From Marinobacter salarius (lineage in GTDB: Bacteria > Pseudomonadota > Gammaproteobacteria > Pseudomonadales > Oleiphilaceae): 64,000 nucleotides of DNA. A program made the position numbers and the translations under genes. A model generated the notes under the pieces. That model saw only the letters and a program-made list of their open reading frames with translations, was not told the origin of the DNA and ran no database searches. Below are positions 27,777-39,043 of the stretch, piece by piece. Every line of letters begins with the position of its first letter. The stretch's first letter is position 1. The stretch covers positions 2,976,001 to 3,040,000 of the forward strand of contig CP007152.1 of the NCBI GenBank assembly GCA_000831005.1, given 5' to 3'.

Positions 27777-30700
27777 ATGATTGAGCGCCTGTATAGGACT
27801 CTGAGACGCCCGTTGTTCGGCTGCCTTTCCGGGCTTCTGTTAATGCTGTCCCAACCAGTGTCCGGCGCCACGGTATTTGGGGTAGTGTCTGAGCGTTCCG
27901 CTGCGGAGATGGCTGCTGGTGCGGAACGCTTTCTAGCAGCCCAGCCAGATCACCGCATTATTCTGCGAACACCGGAGCAATTGGCAAACCTGGACAACAG
28001 CGCTCTCGACGATCTGGTGGGCCAGGCCGATGCCTTATTGATGGCGGCGGTTTTCGGAGAGCAGGTGGGCCGGATTGAGCGTGCTGTGGGCGAGCAGGCC
28101 GCCGTTCGCGAGTTTCCGATTCTGGGGGTGAATGGCGACAGGGCGCTGACTGTGCTGTCACGGTTACAGGGGCGCAAGCCCCTGGAAGGGCTGGATGCCA
28201 CGACCCTGAACAACCTGATGAAAGCGCCGGACCCCGGCACGGACTTGAAAGCCCATCTGGCAGAGCTTAAGACCCGTTTCCCCGAACAGGAACCCTGGCT
28301 TGAAGGCCGGGCCCTATACCAGGGACGCACCCCGCAACACCTGGATGCCTTATTGCGTTGGTTGCTTGTTCAGGCGGGCGAAGAGCTTGACGTGCCGGAG
28401 TTGCCGCCCCGGTCGCTGATCCGCTATTACCGTAATGGTGAAGCCACAGATAACGCGGCGAACCTTAGCCTGCAATCCGGCCCTGTGGTCGCGCTTCTGG
28501 ATCTGGACAGTGGTGATCGCCCCGGCGATCGGGCGCTGCTGGACGCAACCTGTGCAGCCCTGGAATCCAGAGGAATGCAATGCTTTGCAATCCTGTCCCG
28601 ATGGGGTGGTGCCAGCCTGGAGGCTGTCCGTGCCCTGAATGAAACGGTAGGCCCGGCGACCCTGTCCGGTATTGTCAGTCTTCAGGACTTTATTATTGGA
28701 GGCGGTGAGGGTCGGCGTCAGGTCACGGAAGCGTTGGTCCGGTTGAATGTGCCGGTGATCAAGGGCTTGCGCCTGGCCTCCCGCACCACCAACCAATGGC
28801 AATTGTCGATCGATGGTATTCCGTCTGACAAGGTGCACTACAAATTGGCGATGCCCGAGCTCCAGGGGGTCAGTCAGCCTATGGTGCTGGCTACGGCGGA
28901 GCCGGAAGTGATTGACGAAAACACCGGTGTGGCTCTGACGCTTACCCAGCCGGTGCCGGAGCGGGTGGACGCCGTTGCGGACCGCCTGAAACGCTGGCAG
29001 ACGCTGCAAGCCAAGGGCAACGCCGACAAGCGCGTGGCCATCATCTACTACAATCATCCACCGGGCCGGCAGAATATTGGGGCGGACAATCTCGATGTGC
29101 CAGCTTCCCTATATGAAATGCTGCACTGGCTTAAAGCCGAGGGCTACGAAACCGGCCCACTGCCGGAGAGTCCGGAAGCCCTCACCGACCTCCTCCAGCA
29201 ACGAGGCGTGAGCCTGCCGGATGATCCTCGCGCGCTGAGGGAAATGGCCGGTGACGTTGCCTCAATGGCGGGCAGAACCTATCGTCAGTATCTCGAAACC
29301 TTGCCCAGGGTTGTCCAGCAGGAAATGGTCCATGGCCCCCTGGGTTATTTGCATGAGCGACTTGAGCAGGCACATAGGTTGGGCGAGAAAGAATTGGCAA
29401 CCGGTCTGTTGAGTCGGGGCATTCGTGACTTGCGGCACCTGATTGAACACCTCCAGCACCCGAACCGAAAGGCGGCCCTGAGCCGACTGGACGAGTACGA
29501 AGCGCTCTGGCAAGCACGTCTCGATGAAGGTGGTCACAGTGGGGAACTGGATGACAGCCGGGTTGCGCTGGCCGATACGGGCATTCCCGGACTCAAGGGG
29601 TGGGGAGAAGCGCCGGGCCAGTCCATGGTGGTGGATGACAGGCTGATTTTCCCTGGGCTTCGATTCGGTAATATTTACATCGGTCCGCAACCGCCCCGGG
29701 GCTGGGAAGTGGATGAAGAATTGTTGCACGCCAACACCACCTTCCCCCCGACCCACCAGTACGTGGGTTTCTACCACTGGTTACGGGATCACTACCAGGC
29801 TGATGCGCTGGTCTACGTTGGGCGCCACTCAACCAGGGAATTTCTGCCACGCCGCCGTGCTGGTTTGACGGGGGATGACTACCCGGATCTGCTGGGGGGT
29901 GACCTGCCATTGATCTACCCTTACATCGTCGACGGTGTGGGCGAGGGCATCCAGGCCAAGCGCCGGGCGCTGGGAGTCATGATCAGTCACCTGACGCCGC
30001 CGCTGGCCGCAACGGAGCTTTATGACGAACTGCTGGAGCTCCGACAGCTCGTGGAAACCTGGGAGTCCGCCAATGAGCCCGACAGCCCTACCAGGGAGCG
30101 GGCGCTGAAGATGCTGCGGGAGAAAATCCAGGTGCTGGATATCTCCGACGATCTCGAACAGGAAATCGCTGGCGAGATGGGTTTGTCGGTGGAAGAGGTT
30201 TCCCTCGATGAACTTTCACCCGACCTGCTGGTTCACGAAGCCGGCCACTACGTCACTGATATGCAGGAACACTTTATGCCCCTGGGGCTGCACGTGTTTG
30301 GCCGGGACTGGAGCACAGACATGGTGGACACCATGCTCGACTCCATGGGGGGTAAGGCCGGCAAGCCAGAGCCAGCCTGGCGCACCGATCTTGAAGCGTC
30401 TCCTGCTTCTGAGCGCACCAGCTTTCTCAACGCGTTGAATGGCCGGTTTGTTGCTCCGGGGCAGGGCAACGATCCATTGCGAACGCCGGCGGTATTGCCA
30501 ACGGGGCGCAATTTTCACGCCTTGTCGGATGACCTGATTCCAACCCGTGTGGCCTGGTCGTTGGCTGAAGAGCTGGTCGAGGAGGCCAGGGCCACAAAAG
30601 ACAGCACCTCAGAACAAAGCGATGCACTGGTGCTCTGGGCCTCGGATACGGTGCGTGACGAAGGGTCATGATTGCGTTTGGCATGAAGCTTTTGGGTGTG

Positions 30701-31987
30701 CGCCCGGTGTGGAACAGTCGGGGCATCGTGAAAGGCCTGGAGCGTTTGCCCGCCGGCCCGGGAACCGATACACCCATTCGCCGCAATGTGGTTTTCACCA
30801 CGTCCGGCTTGTTCCGGGATCTCTATGAAAGCCAACTGGAATGGCTGGATATGGCATCGCGTTACGCCTTGGCGGGTGCGGCGGGATCCATCAGGGCCGA
30901 GCACCCCGAGCTGGAAGAGGCACTGGATCAGGCGCTATCGGTTCTGCCGGTCGACATGCGTAAGCCGGGCGAGGAATCCCTGTCCACCAACGGTGTTGCC
31001 GCCCACTGGGTCGCTGATACACGAGTACTGCTGGCCGCAGGTGCGTCGGCTCGGGATGCGGGGGCAAAGGCCGCATACCGGGTCTTCGGTACGGCTCCGG
31101 GCGCATACGGTGCGGGGGTCAACCGGCTTGCTACCCGCACGGGCGCCTGGCAGGACCGGGAGCAACTGGGTGACGCTTATCGCCGGCGCATGGGGCACGT
31201 CTATGGCAAGGGCAGCCAGGGTGAACCGGCTCACGATGCTTTCGACCGACAATTGCGGTCGGTGAACCATACCTATCTTGGGCGGGCCAGCCACCTCTAT
31301 GGCCTGCTGGACAACGATGACGGTTTCGATTTCCAGGGCGGGCTGTCCAACGCCGTGGAGCACTTGCGCGGCAAGCCACCGCAGAACCGGGTGCTCCAGT
31401 ACGCAGACCCACGAAATCCCCGGGTGGATTCGCTTCAGCGAGCGCTGCAGGTAGAGCTGAGAGCCCGTAATCTGAACCCGCAATGGTTGGCCCCACTGAT
31501 GGAGCACGGCTATGCCGGTGCCCGAACCATGGGCAGTGATTTTCTCGACAACCTCTGGGGCTGGCAGATCACAAGCCCACAAGTGCTTCGTTCCAGTGTG
31601 TGGGACGAGGTCAATGAAGTGTACTTTCAGGATCGCCACGGCCTTGGCCTGGACGACTTCCTGGCAGAGGGCCACAACGTGCATGTCAAAACCCACATGC
31701 AGGCGATTGCGCTCCTGGCCGCGAAACGGGGTTTCTGGGAGGCGGACGTCTTCACCCGTCAGGCCCTGGCACGTGACTTCGCGGGAAACATCATCGACCA
31801 TGGCCTTCCCGGCAGTGGCCACACCCGTCCGGATCACCCGCTGATGGATTGGGTCGCGGACCAGTTGGCCCCCCGGCAGCGGGAAGCCTTCGAATCCGCG
31901 CGAAAAGGTGGGTCGGCCGACTTTCCCCCGATAGGCGCTGCCAACGATGATTGTCAGACTCCCGGAAACCAGAGGGCCTCATGTTGA
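27777..31987 (+). CDS. CobN-like protein with an export signal (one frame break)
   Basis: Homologue of the large subunit of cobaltochelatase / Mg-chelatase H, about 1400 residues. Unlike cytosolic CobN it begins with a signal peptide: Arg-rich start, LFGCLSGLLLMLS core and a likely cleavage after PVSGA. The usually invariant CobN motif HGTLEWLPGK reads HSTREFLPRR at about residue 684. Other motifs are kept: GDLPLIYPYIVDGVGEG, QAKRRALGVMISHLTPPL and LWASDTVRDEG. The frame breaks near 30663-30668; one G gives DEGVMIAFGMKLLGV. It sits between btuB and btuFCD under the riboswitch, and no cobS/cobT is in the window. A periplasmic role on corrinoids or other tetrapyrroles is more likely than cytosolic cobalt insertion. 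Confidence 0.82.
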
Positions 31988-32876
31988 AATCGTTCCGGCA
32001 TACCGCTGCGCTGATGTCGTTAGCTCTGGCCATGTCACCGGGGGCTGTGGCCGGTACTGAGCGATGTGCAACCGACGACACCGGCCAGGAAGTCTGCCTT
32101 GAACAACCGGCCAGCCGGATCGCGGCCTTGTCTCCCGGAGCGACCGAACTTGTCTGGGCTGCAGGCGCCGGTGATCAGTCATCGCGGTGGTTTCGTACAG
32201 TGATTACCCCGAGCAGGCGAAGCAGGTCACCTCTGTGGGTAGCCACACTCGAATGGACCTTGAGCGCCTGATGGCACTGAAACCTGATCTGGTCATTGGT
32301 TGGGTGACGGGCAACCCGCCGGAACAGATTGCGGCCCTGAAGGACCTGGGGTTGCCGGTATTCTCCATTGAACCCCGAAGTTTTGAGGGCGTTTCAAGCA
32401 CCATCGAACGGCTGTCGATTCTGGCGGGTACCGAAGATGAAGGCTTTGCCGAAGCGGATCGTTTCCGCAAGGGAATGGCCGCACTGAAAAAACAATATCA
32501 GGGTGCGGAGCCGGTCTCGGTATTCTATCAGGTGTGGGATGAGCCTCTGATGACCGTGAACGACGAGCACCTGATTGGTAAGGTGATAACGCTATGCGGT
32601 GGCGTGAACGTATTCGGTGATCTTGATCGCCTGGTGCCGAGGATCAGTGCCGAGGCGGTTATCGGCGCCAACCCTGAGGCCATTCTGGCCGGTGGCATGG
32701 GTGAAGAGAACCGGCACTGGCTGACCCGCTGGGAGGCTTTCCAGAGTATCGATGCCACCGCGAAGGAGAACCTGTACTTCGTTCCACCGTCGCTGATCCA
32801 GCGCCCGACGCCGCGTATTCTGAAAGGTGCACAACTGTTTTGCGAGAAACTGGATGATGCCCGTGCCAAACGTTAG
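31981..32876 (+). CDS. btuF: Periplasmic cobalamin-binding protein BtuF-like (one frame break)
   Basis: Solute-binding protein of a class III ABC importer. It has a signal peptide (ending MSPGAVAG), then the typical opening PASRIAALSPGATELVWAAG and lobe motifs LMALKPDLVIGW and YQVWDEPLMTVNDEHLIG. The frame breaks near 32176; one G gives AGAGDQVIAVVSYSDYP. The ATG overlaps the CobN-like stop by 7 nt. Neighbours btuC and btuD complete the transporter, which hands corrinoid from BtuB to the cytosol. Specificity for cobalamin rests on the riboswitch and neighbours. Confidence 0.85.
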
Positions 32877-32891
32877 TGGGAGACAGACCCC

Positions 32892-33862
32892 TTGAGCAGG
32901 CCTCTGACCATGCCACTTGTGTTGTTGGCTCTGGCCAGCCTCGTCGCCATGATGTTGTCGGTGGGTGTGGGCAGTGTCAGCGTGGCACCGGGAGATGTTG
33001 TCGCCGTCATTCTGGGTGAGGGCAGCAACCTGCAGCAAACCCTGGTGCTGGAATTGCGCCTGCCACGGACACTGTCCGCTTTCGCAACGGGCGGTTTGCT
33101 GGCCGTGGCCGGGGCTCTGATGCAGGTGCTGTTACGCAATCCGTTGGCGGACCCCTACGTTCTGGGGTTGTCTGGCGGTGCTGCCGTCGGGGCCTTGTTT
33201 GCGATGCTGGCGGGCCTGGGCGGTTTGATGATTTCGGGATCGGCTTTTGCCGGTGCGTTGTTGGCCACACTGATGGTGTTCGGTCTGGCCCATGGCACCG
33301 GAAGCTGGACGCCGTCGCGTTTGTTGCTCACCGGTGTGGTGGTCGCCGCAGGCTGGGGCGCGGTGATTACCCTGATGTTAGCGATCAGCCGGCCCAGCGC
33401 TTACCGGGAATGTTGTACTGGTTGATGGGCGATGTGTCCTACGCTAGAACGCCCTGGCCCGCCCTGGCTTTCCTGGTGCTGGTGTGTCTTTTGGTGGTAC
33501 CCCTGGGGCGGAGTCTTAACGTACTGGCACGCGGTCCCATGCAGGCGGCAGCCCTGGGAGTGGCGGTGCGACCGCTGGAATGGACGATCTATATCCTTGC
33601 CAGCCTGCTCACGGCCACCGCGGTCACCATGGCTGGCAGTATTGGTTTTGTCGGCTTGGTGGTGCCTCACATGTTGCGGCTGGTGCTTGGTAACGACCAG
33701 CGCCTGATCCTCCCTGCCTGTGCACTGGCTGGCGGCACGCTGCTGGTGCTGGCGGATACCCTGGCGCGAGTAGTGATTGCGCCCGAGCAGTTGCCGGTAG
33801 GTGTGATCACGGCCTTGCTGGGTGTACCCACCTTCCTTTACCTGTTGTATCGGAGCCGCTGA
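32892..33862 (+). CDS. btuC: Cobalamin ABC transporter permease BtuC-like (one frame break)
   Basis: FecCD-family integral membrane subunit with about ten hydrophobic segments. Family motifs are LRLPRTLSAFATGGLLAVAG, NPLADPYVLGLSGGAAVGA, GSIGFVGLVVPHMLR and ADTLARVVIAPEQLPVGVIT. The frame breaks near 33388-33391; one C gives SPAQRLPGMLYWLMGD. The start is TTG at 32892 with GGGAG upstream; the ATG at 32910 is a possible alternative. The stop overlaps the btuD start (TGATG). Confidence 0.86.
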
Positions 33863-34632
33863 TGAATCCGTTGCAGGCTAGACAGTTGGTCATCGACATT
33901 CCCGGGCGGGGCGATGGGGAAGCGCTGAACTTTGCCGTGGAACCCGGGCAGATCTGGGGCGTTTTGGGGCCAAATGGTGCCGGCAAGACGACGCTCTTGC
34001 ACACACTGGCGGGGTTGCGAGCACCACGTCACGGATCGGTTTGCCTGGGAGAGCATCCTTTGGCAGACCTGAAGCGCAGGACAATATCGCAACAACTGGG
34101 GATGGTTTTCCAGGAACGGCAGGACGGTTTTCCCGCGACGGTACTGGAAACGGCGCTGATCGGGCGCCATCCCTGGTTGTCACCCTGGCAGATGGAGTCC
34201 GGAGCCGATGAACGTCTTGCGAGAGGCGCTCTGGAACAGCTGGATGTGGGCCATCTCAGTGATCGGCTGGTGAACACACTCTCTGGCGGTGAACGCCAGA
34301 GAGTAGCCATTGCCACAGTGCTGACCCAGGCACCTGATACCTGGCTTCTGGATGAACCCACCAACCATCTTGATCTGCACCATCAGGTGTCGGTACTCCA
34401 GTTACTGACCGAGCAGGCGCGTAGTGGGCGTTCCGTCTTCATGTGTCTGCACGACCTGAATCTTGCGGCACGATGGTGTGACCATCTGCTGTTGCTGTAC
34501 CCCAACGGCGAAGCCTGCTGGGGGCCTGCAGAACGAATGCTCGTGCCGGCTGCGCTTGAACGGCTTTATGATCAGGAACTTCTGACAGTGGACATGGATG
34601 GTGCGCCGCTATTTGTCCCTGTTAAGTATTGA
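33862..34632 (+). CDS. btuD: Cobalamin ABC transporter ATP-binding protein BtuD-like
   Basis: ATPase of the corrinoid importer, 256 residues, intact. Walker A is GPNGAGKTTLLHTLAG, the signature is LSGGERQRVAIATVL, Walker B is TWLLDEPTNHLDL and the switch His is in CLHDLNLAARWCD. It overlaps the end of btuC and is followed by cobB 13 nt later, so transport and assembly genes are probably co-transcribed. Confidence 0.9.
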   Translation: MNPLQARQLVIDIPGRGDGEALNFAVEPGQIWGVLGPNGAGKTTLLHTLAGLRAPRHGSVCLGEHPLADLKRRTISQQLGMVFQERQDGFPATVLETALIGRHPWLSPWQMESGADERLARGALEQLDVGHLSDRLVNTLSGGERQRVAIATVLTQAPDTWLLDEPTNHLDLHHQVSVLQLLTEQARSGRSVFMCLHDLNLAARWCDHLLLLYPNGEACWGPAERMLVPAALERLYDQELLTVDMDGAPLFVPVKY

Positions 34633-34645
34633 ACGTAGGAGCTAT

Positions 34646-35973
34646 ATGAAAGCAACCGTACCAGCCGCAATGATTACCGCACCAGGTTCTGGCCAGGGGA
34701 AGTCCATGGTGACCGCAGCACTGGCGAGATTGCATAGGAATGCCGGACGAAAGGTACGGGTGTTCAAGCACGGCCCGGATTACTTGGACCCGATGGTGCT
34801 GGAAGTCGCATCCGGACAGCCGGTGTACCAGTTGCATCCGTGGATGACGGGCGAGGACGAGTGTCGCTGGCGTCTGGTGGAAGCCGCGCAGGATGCCGAC
34901 CTTATTCTGGTGGAAGGGTCAATGGGATTGTTTGACGGTGACCCTTCCAGTGCGGACCTCGCCAAGCTGATGGGTATTCCCGCTCTGCCGGTCATTGATG
35001 CCCGCGGCATGGCTCAGACCTTTGGGGCGGTGGCTCTGGGGTTATCAAAATTCGACTCCACGCTTCCGGTTTATCAGGTGATTGCCAACCGCATCGGCAG
35101 TCCCCGACATGGGGCTATGCTGCGGGAGAGCCTGCCTGAGGGGATCAGTCTGCTAGGGGCCATTCCCCGAAGCGAGGCCATGAGTCTCCCAAACCGGCAT
35201 CTTGGACTGGTTCAGGCCGGCGAATTGGGCGATCTGGAGCAGCGCCTGGACGCTGCCGCTGACGTCCTTGCGGAAGCAGGGCTGGATGGCCTGCCGCTTC
35301 CCGTGACGCTGGAAGCTGAACCCCCGGAGTCCCCACCACCGTTGCTTGAGGGCGTTCGCATCGCCATTGCCCGGGACGCAGCGCTGAGTTTTATTTACCG
35401 CGCCAATCTGGACCTGTTGCAGGCGATGGGGGCAAAACTGTCTTTTTTCTCCCCGCTGATAGATTCAGCATTGCCAGACGCCGACGCCCTCTGGTTACCA
35501 GGCGGGTACCCGGAACTTCATGGTGCCACTCTGGCCGGTAACCGTCCGATGTTGGAGGCGATTCGCAACCACTACAGCGCCGGTAAACCCATGCTGGCCG
35601 AGTGTGGCGGGTTAATGGCCTGTGTGGAGGAACTGGCGGACCACGACGGAGAGATCCACAACCTGCTCGGAATTATCCCGGGTCGAGCCAGTATGGCCGG
35701 CCGCCTGCAGGCGCTGGGTTTGCAGAGCCTGAATACCGAGCAGGGGCAGTTGCGGGGGCATACCTATCATCACTCGCGACTGGAGACTGACTGGCACCCC
35801 CTGGCCCGAACCCGCAAGGTTGCGGGCACCGAGCTGAACCGGTGTATTGCCGGAAGGGGCTGGTGGCCAGCTATTTCCACGGCTATTTTCCCTCCGCCCC
35901 AGAACTGGTGGCCGGAATTTTTCGCGGGCAGGCCATTCGCCCGCTTATCGATAAGGAGCCTGACTATGCGTGA
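34646..35973 (+). CDS. cobB: Cobyrinate (or hydrogenobyrinate) a,c-diamide synthase (one frame break)
   Basis: Glutamine-dependent ATP-using amidase acting on the a and c side chains of the corrin ring. The N-terminal dethiobiotin-synthetase-like domain has APGSGQGKSMVTAALARL and VFKHGPDYLDP. The C-terminal triad-type glutaminase domain has LWLPGGYPELH and the nucleophile in AECGGLMAC. The frame breaks near 35832-35838; one base gives a normal end, EPVYCRKGLVASYFHGYFPS, and a stop at 35973. Its end overlaps cobO by 8 nt. Whether it uses a cobalt-containing or cobalt-free substrate cannot be told. Confidence 0.88.
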
Positions 35974-36576
35974 ACGCGCCAAAGACCCCGAACGCATGCT
36001 CGCCGCATGGATGCAAAGCAGAAGATCATGCAGGAGCGCATTTCCCGTGCCCAGAAAGAACAGGGTGTGCTGCTGGTGCTGACCGGCCCGGGCAAAGGCA
36101 AGAGCAGTTCCGGTTTTGGCATGGTGGCCCGGGCGCTCGGCCATGGCATGAAAGTGGGTATTGTCCAGTTCATCAAAGGCGCATTCAGCACCGGTGAAGA
36201 AGCGTTCTTCCGCGAATTGCCCAACGTGAGTTATCACGTGATGGGCCAGGGCTATACCTGGGATACCAAGAACCGGGAGCAGGACGTGGAGGCAGCCAAT
36301 GCCGCCTGGGATGTGGCCGCCAACATGTTGAAAGACGACAGCTACGACCTGGTCCTGCTGGACGAACTCAACATCGCCCTGAAGTACGACTATATTGATC
36401 TCGACCGTGTTCTGGACGACCTCCAGGGCCGCCCGGAGATGCAGCATGTGGTAGTGACCGGTCGGTCGGCACCACAGGAACTGGTGGACCTGGCGGACAC
36501 TGTCACGGAAATGGGTGTGGTCAAGCATGCCTTCAAGGACCAGGGTGTGAAAGCCCAGAAAGGTGTCGAGCTGTAA
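35966..36576 (+). CDS. cobO: Corrinoid adenosyltransferase CobO/BtuR (one frame break)
   Basis: P-loop enzyme adding the adenosyl group to Co(I) corrinoids, about 203 residues. Motifs are VLTGPGKGKSSSGFGMVARA (P-loop), FIKGAFSTGE, LVLLDELNIALKYDYID and VVTGRSAPQELVDLAD. The frame breaks near 35993; one C gives PERHARRMDAKQKIMQE. It overlaps the cobB stop. This is the second adenosyltransferase of the block, from a different fold than the PduO-type enzyme at 24 kb; CobO usually serves the assembly and salvage route. Confidence 0.9.
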
Positions 36577-36591
36577 CAGAGGCTGCTACCC

Positions 36592-38057
36592 ATGACCACG
36601 TTGATGATACAGGGAACGACTTCCGATGCCGGCAAAACGACGGTCGTCGCCGCCCTGTGTCGGTGGCTGGCGCGGCAGGGTGTTTCCGTGGCGCCTTTCA
36701 AACCTCAGAACATGGCCCTGAACAGTGCGGTTACCGTAGACGGCGGTGAAATAGGCCGTTCCACGGCACTTCAGGCACTGGCCTGCGGGCTCGCCCCGCA
36801 TAGCGATATGAATCCGGTGTTGCTCAAGCCCCAGAGTGACTGCGGTGCCCAGGTAATCCTGCGAGGCAAGGTTCACGGCAATATGAACGCTCTGGATTAC
36901 CATGCCTACAAGGCCGAGGCGATGGCCTCTGTGATGGAGGCATGGCGTGACCTGAGTGCCCGCTATGACGTAATCATTGCCGAAGGGCTGGTAGCCCCGC
37001 CGAGATCAATTTGCGTGCGAATGATATTGCCAACATGGGCTTCGCCGAAGCGGCCGATTGCCCAGTGCTCCTCGTCGGCGATATTGACAAGGGTGGTGTA
37101 TTTGCCCAACTGGTGGGCACGCTTGAACTCATCACCGAGAGCGAACGAGCGCGCACGAAAGGCTTCGTTATCAACCGTTTTCGGGGCGATATTGCCTTGT
37201 TGAAGCCAGGCCTGGATTGGCTGGCCGAACGCACTGATAAAGCCGTAGCTGGCGTATTGCCGTATCTGCATGGCTTGGTGATTGACGCAGAAGACAGCGT
37301 TGGCACCAGTGGCACCAATGAACCCGATGCACTGAATGTGATCGTCCCGGTGTTACCTCGCATCAGCAATCACAATGACTTTGACCCCCTTCGTCTGCAC
37401 CCGGGCGTCAACCTCCAATTCATCGGCCCCGACCAGCGGATTCCCCCGGCTGACCTGATCCTGTTACCGGGCAGCAAAAGCACCCGGCATGATCTGCAAT
37501 GGCTGAGATCCCAGGGCTGGCCTGAGGCTATTCAGAAACACCTCCGTTATGGCGGCAAGGTGTTAGGCATTTGCGGCGGCTTTCAGATGATGGGGCGGTC
37601 GGTATCCGACCCGGACGGCCTGGAAGGGGATGCCGGTACCACGCCTGGCCTTGGGTTGCTCAACATGACCACACGAATGGTTGCCGGCAAAACGCTGAAG
37701 GACGTTTCCGGAGAGTTAACGCTTGGCAGTGGAAGGCCGGGGTTCACAGGTTATGAGATGCATAACGGTATTTCCTGTGGCCCCGCGCTTGAACGCCCCA
37801 TGGCGACGCTGAATGGACAGCCTGAAGGCGCAGTGAGTGAGGACGGTCAGATAATTGGAACCTATGTTCACGGCATTTTCGATCAGCCTGAAGCGACCCG
37901 TGAGATACTCGAATGGGCGGGCTTGGGAGCTCAGCATCAGGCCGTAGACTACAAGGCACATCGCCTGGAACAGCTGGATCGCCTGGCGGATCTCGTTGAG
38001 GAGTGTCTGGACACGGGGTTTCTGAAGCATTTGCTGGGACTCAACCGACGGCATTAG
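36592..38057 (+). CDS. cobQ: Cobyric acid synthase (one frame break)
   Basis: It amidates the b, d, e and g side chains of adenosylcobyrinate a,c-diamide. The N-terminal synthetase domain has [20 protein letters not shown] and [12 protein letters not shown]. The C-terminal glutaminase domain has [26 protein letters not shown] (nucleophile) and YVHGIFDQ. The frame breaks near 36987-36990 in a G run; one G gives [20 protein letters not shown]. It lies 15 nt after cobO and 9 nt before bluB. Confidence 0.92.
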
Positions 38058-38066
38058 AGGCAAAGA

Positions 38067-38789
38067 ATGACAGACCACAGAACCCACCGGCCAAATCAGA
38101 ATCGCCCCTTTAGTGATGAAGAAACGAGCGGGCTTTATCGTGCGATCCATGAACGCCGGGATGTGCGCTCGCAGTTTCTTCCTGATCCGATTCCCCCTGA
38201 TGTCCTTGCCCGACTGCTCGACGCGGCCCACCACGCACCCTCCGTCGGTTTTATGCAGCCGTGGGACTTTCTCGTGATCGATAGCAAGTCAGTGCGCAGC
38301 GCAGTGCTTTCCATTTTCGAGGAAGAAAACCGGAAAGCCGCGGAAAATTATGAAGGCGATCGCAATACACAGTATAAGAGTCTGAAGCTCCAGGGCATCC
38401 TGGAGAGCCCGATTAATCTATGCATCACCTGTGACCGAAGTCGTGGTGGTAGCCATGTGCTGGGACGTAACTCGATCGTCGAAACGGATCTTTTCAGTAC
38501 GTGCCTGGCGGTACAGAACTTTTGGCTGGCAGCAAGGGCTGAAGGGATTGGTGTGGGCTGGGTCAGTATTCTGGATCAGGAAAAGCTGGCGAAGACACTC
38601 AAGCTCCCCGAACACGTGTACCCGTTGGCCTATCTGTGCCTTGGCTTTGTCAGCGAGTTTCTTGAACAGCCTGAGCTTCAGAAAAAGGGGTGGCGTTCGC
38701 GGTTGCCTCTGGCTGATCTCGTGCATGGAAGCACCTGGGATGAGCCGTTGACGGAACCGGCGTTAGAAGCAGAGATCAGGAAAGGTTAA
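38067..38789 (+). CDS. bluB: 5,6-dimethylbenzimidazole synthase BluB
   Basis: Flavin-destroying enzyme that makes the lower ligand of cobalamin from FMNH2 and oxygen. The 240-residue nitroreductase-like protein has AIHERRDVRSQFLPDPIPPD, AAHHAPSVGFMQPWDF, SRGGSHVLGRNS and LAARAEGIGVGWVSILD. The frame is intact. It is the last clear gene of the cobalamin block and implies the host makes true B12 rather than pseudocobalamin. Confidence 0.93.
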   Translation: MTDHRTHRPNQNRPFSDEETSGLYRAIHERRDVRSQFLPDPIPPDVLARLLDAAHHAPSVGFMQPWDFLVIDSKSVRSAVLSIFEEENRKAAENYEGDRNTQYKSLKLQGILESPINLCITCDRSRGGSHVLGRNSIVETDLFSTCLAVQNFWLAARAEGIGVGWVSILDQEKLAKTLKLPEHVYPLAYLCLGFVSEFLEQPELQKKGWRSRLPLADLVHGSTWDEPLTEPALEAEIRKG

Positions 38790-38822
38790 AGTAGTGGCCA
38801 AGACGTTAGGTGAGGTTGTGGG

Positions 38823-39005
38823 ATGAAAGTGGCTGATAAGGTGCGCTCGCCCTGTGTGAGTATTTGCGCCCTTGATGACAACGATATGTGTGTTGGGTGC
38901 CATCGCAGTGGTGATGAGATCACGCGATGGTCCCAGATGAGCAATGAAGAGCGCCAGGAAGTGCTGCGCAAAGTGGCCGAGCGTGAAAGCAAATTTTTGA
39001 TCTAG
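38823..39005 (+). CDS. DUF1289 domain-containing small protein
   Basis: A 60-residue protein with the four-Cys pattern of the family: SPCVSICALDDNDMCVGCHR, suggesting a metal site, followed by a TRW motif (DEITRWSQMSNEERQEVL). The function is unknown. It lies between bluB (33 nt) and purT (38 nt) and may be co-transcribed with either. Confidence 0.85.
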   Translation: MKVADKVRSPCVSICALDDNDMCVGCHRSGDEITRWSQMSNEERQEVLRKVAERESKFLI

Positions 39006-39043
39006 GTCTTTGACCCCCGATATCAGGAAAGGCAGAAACTTTC

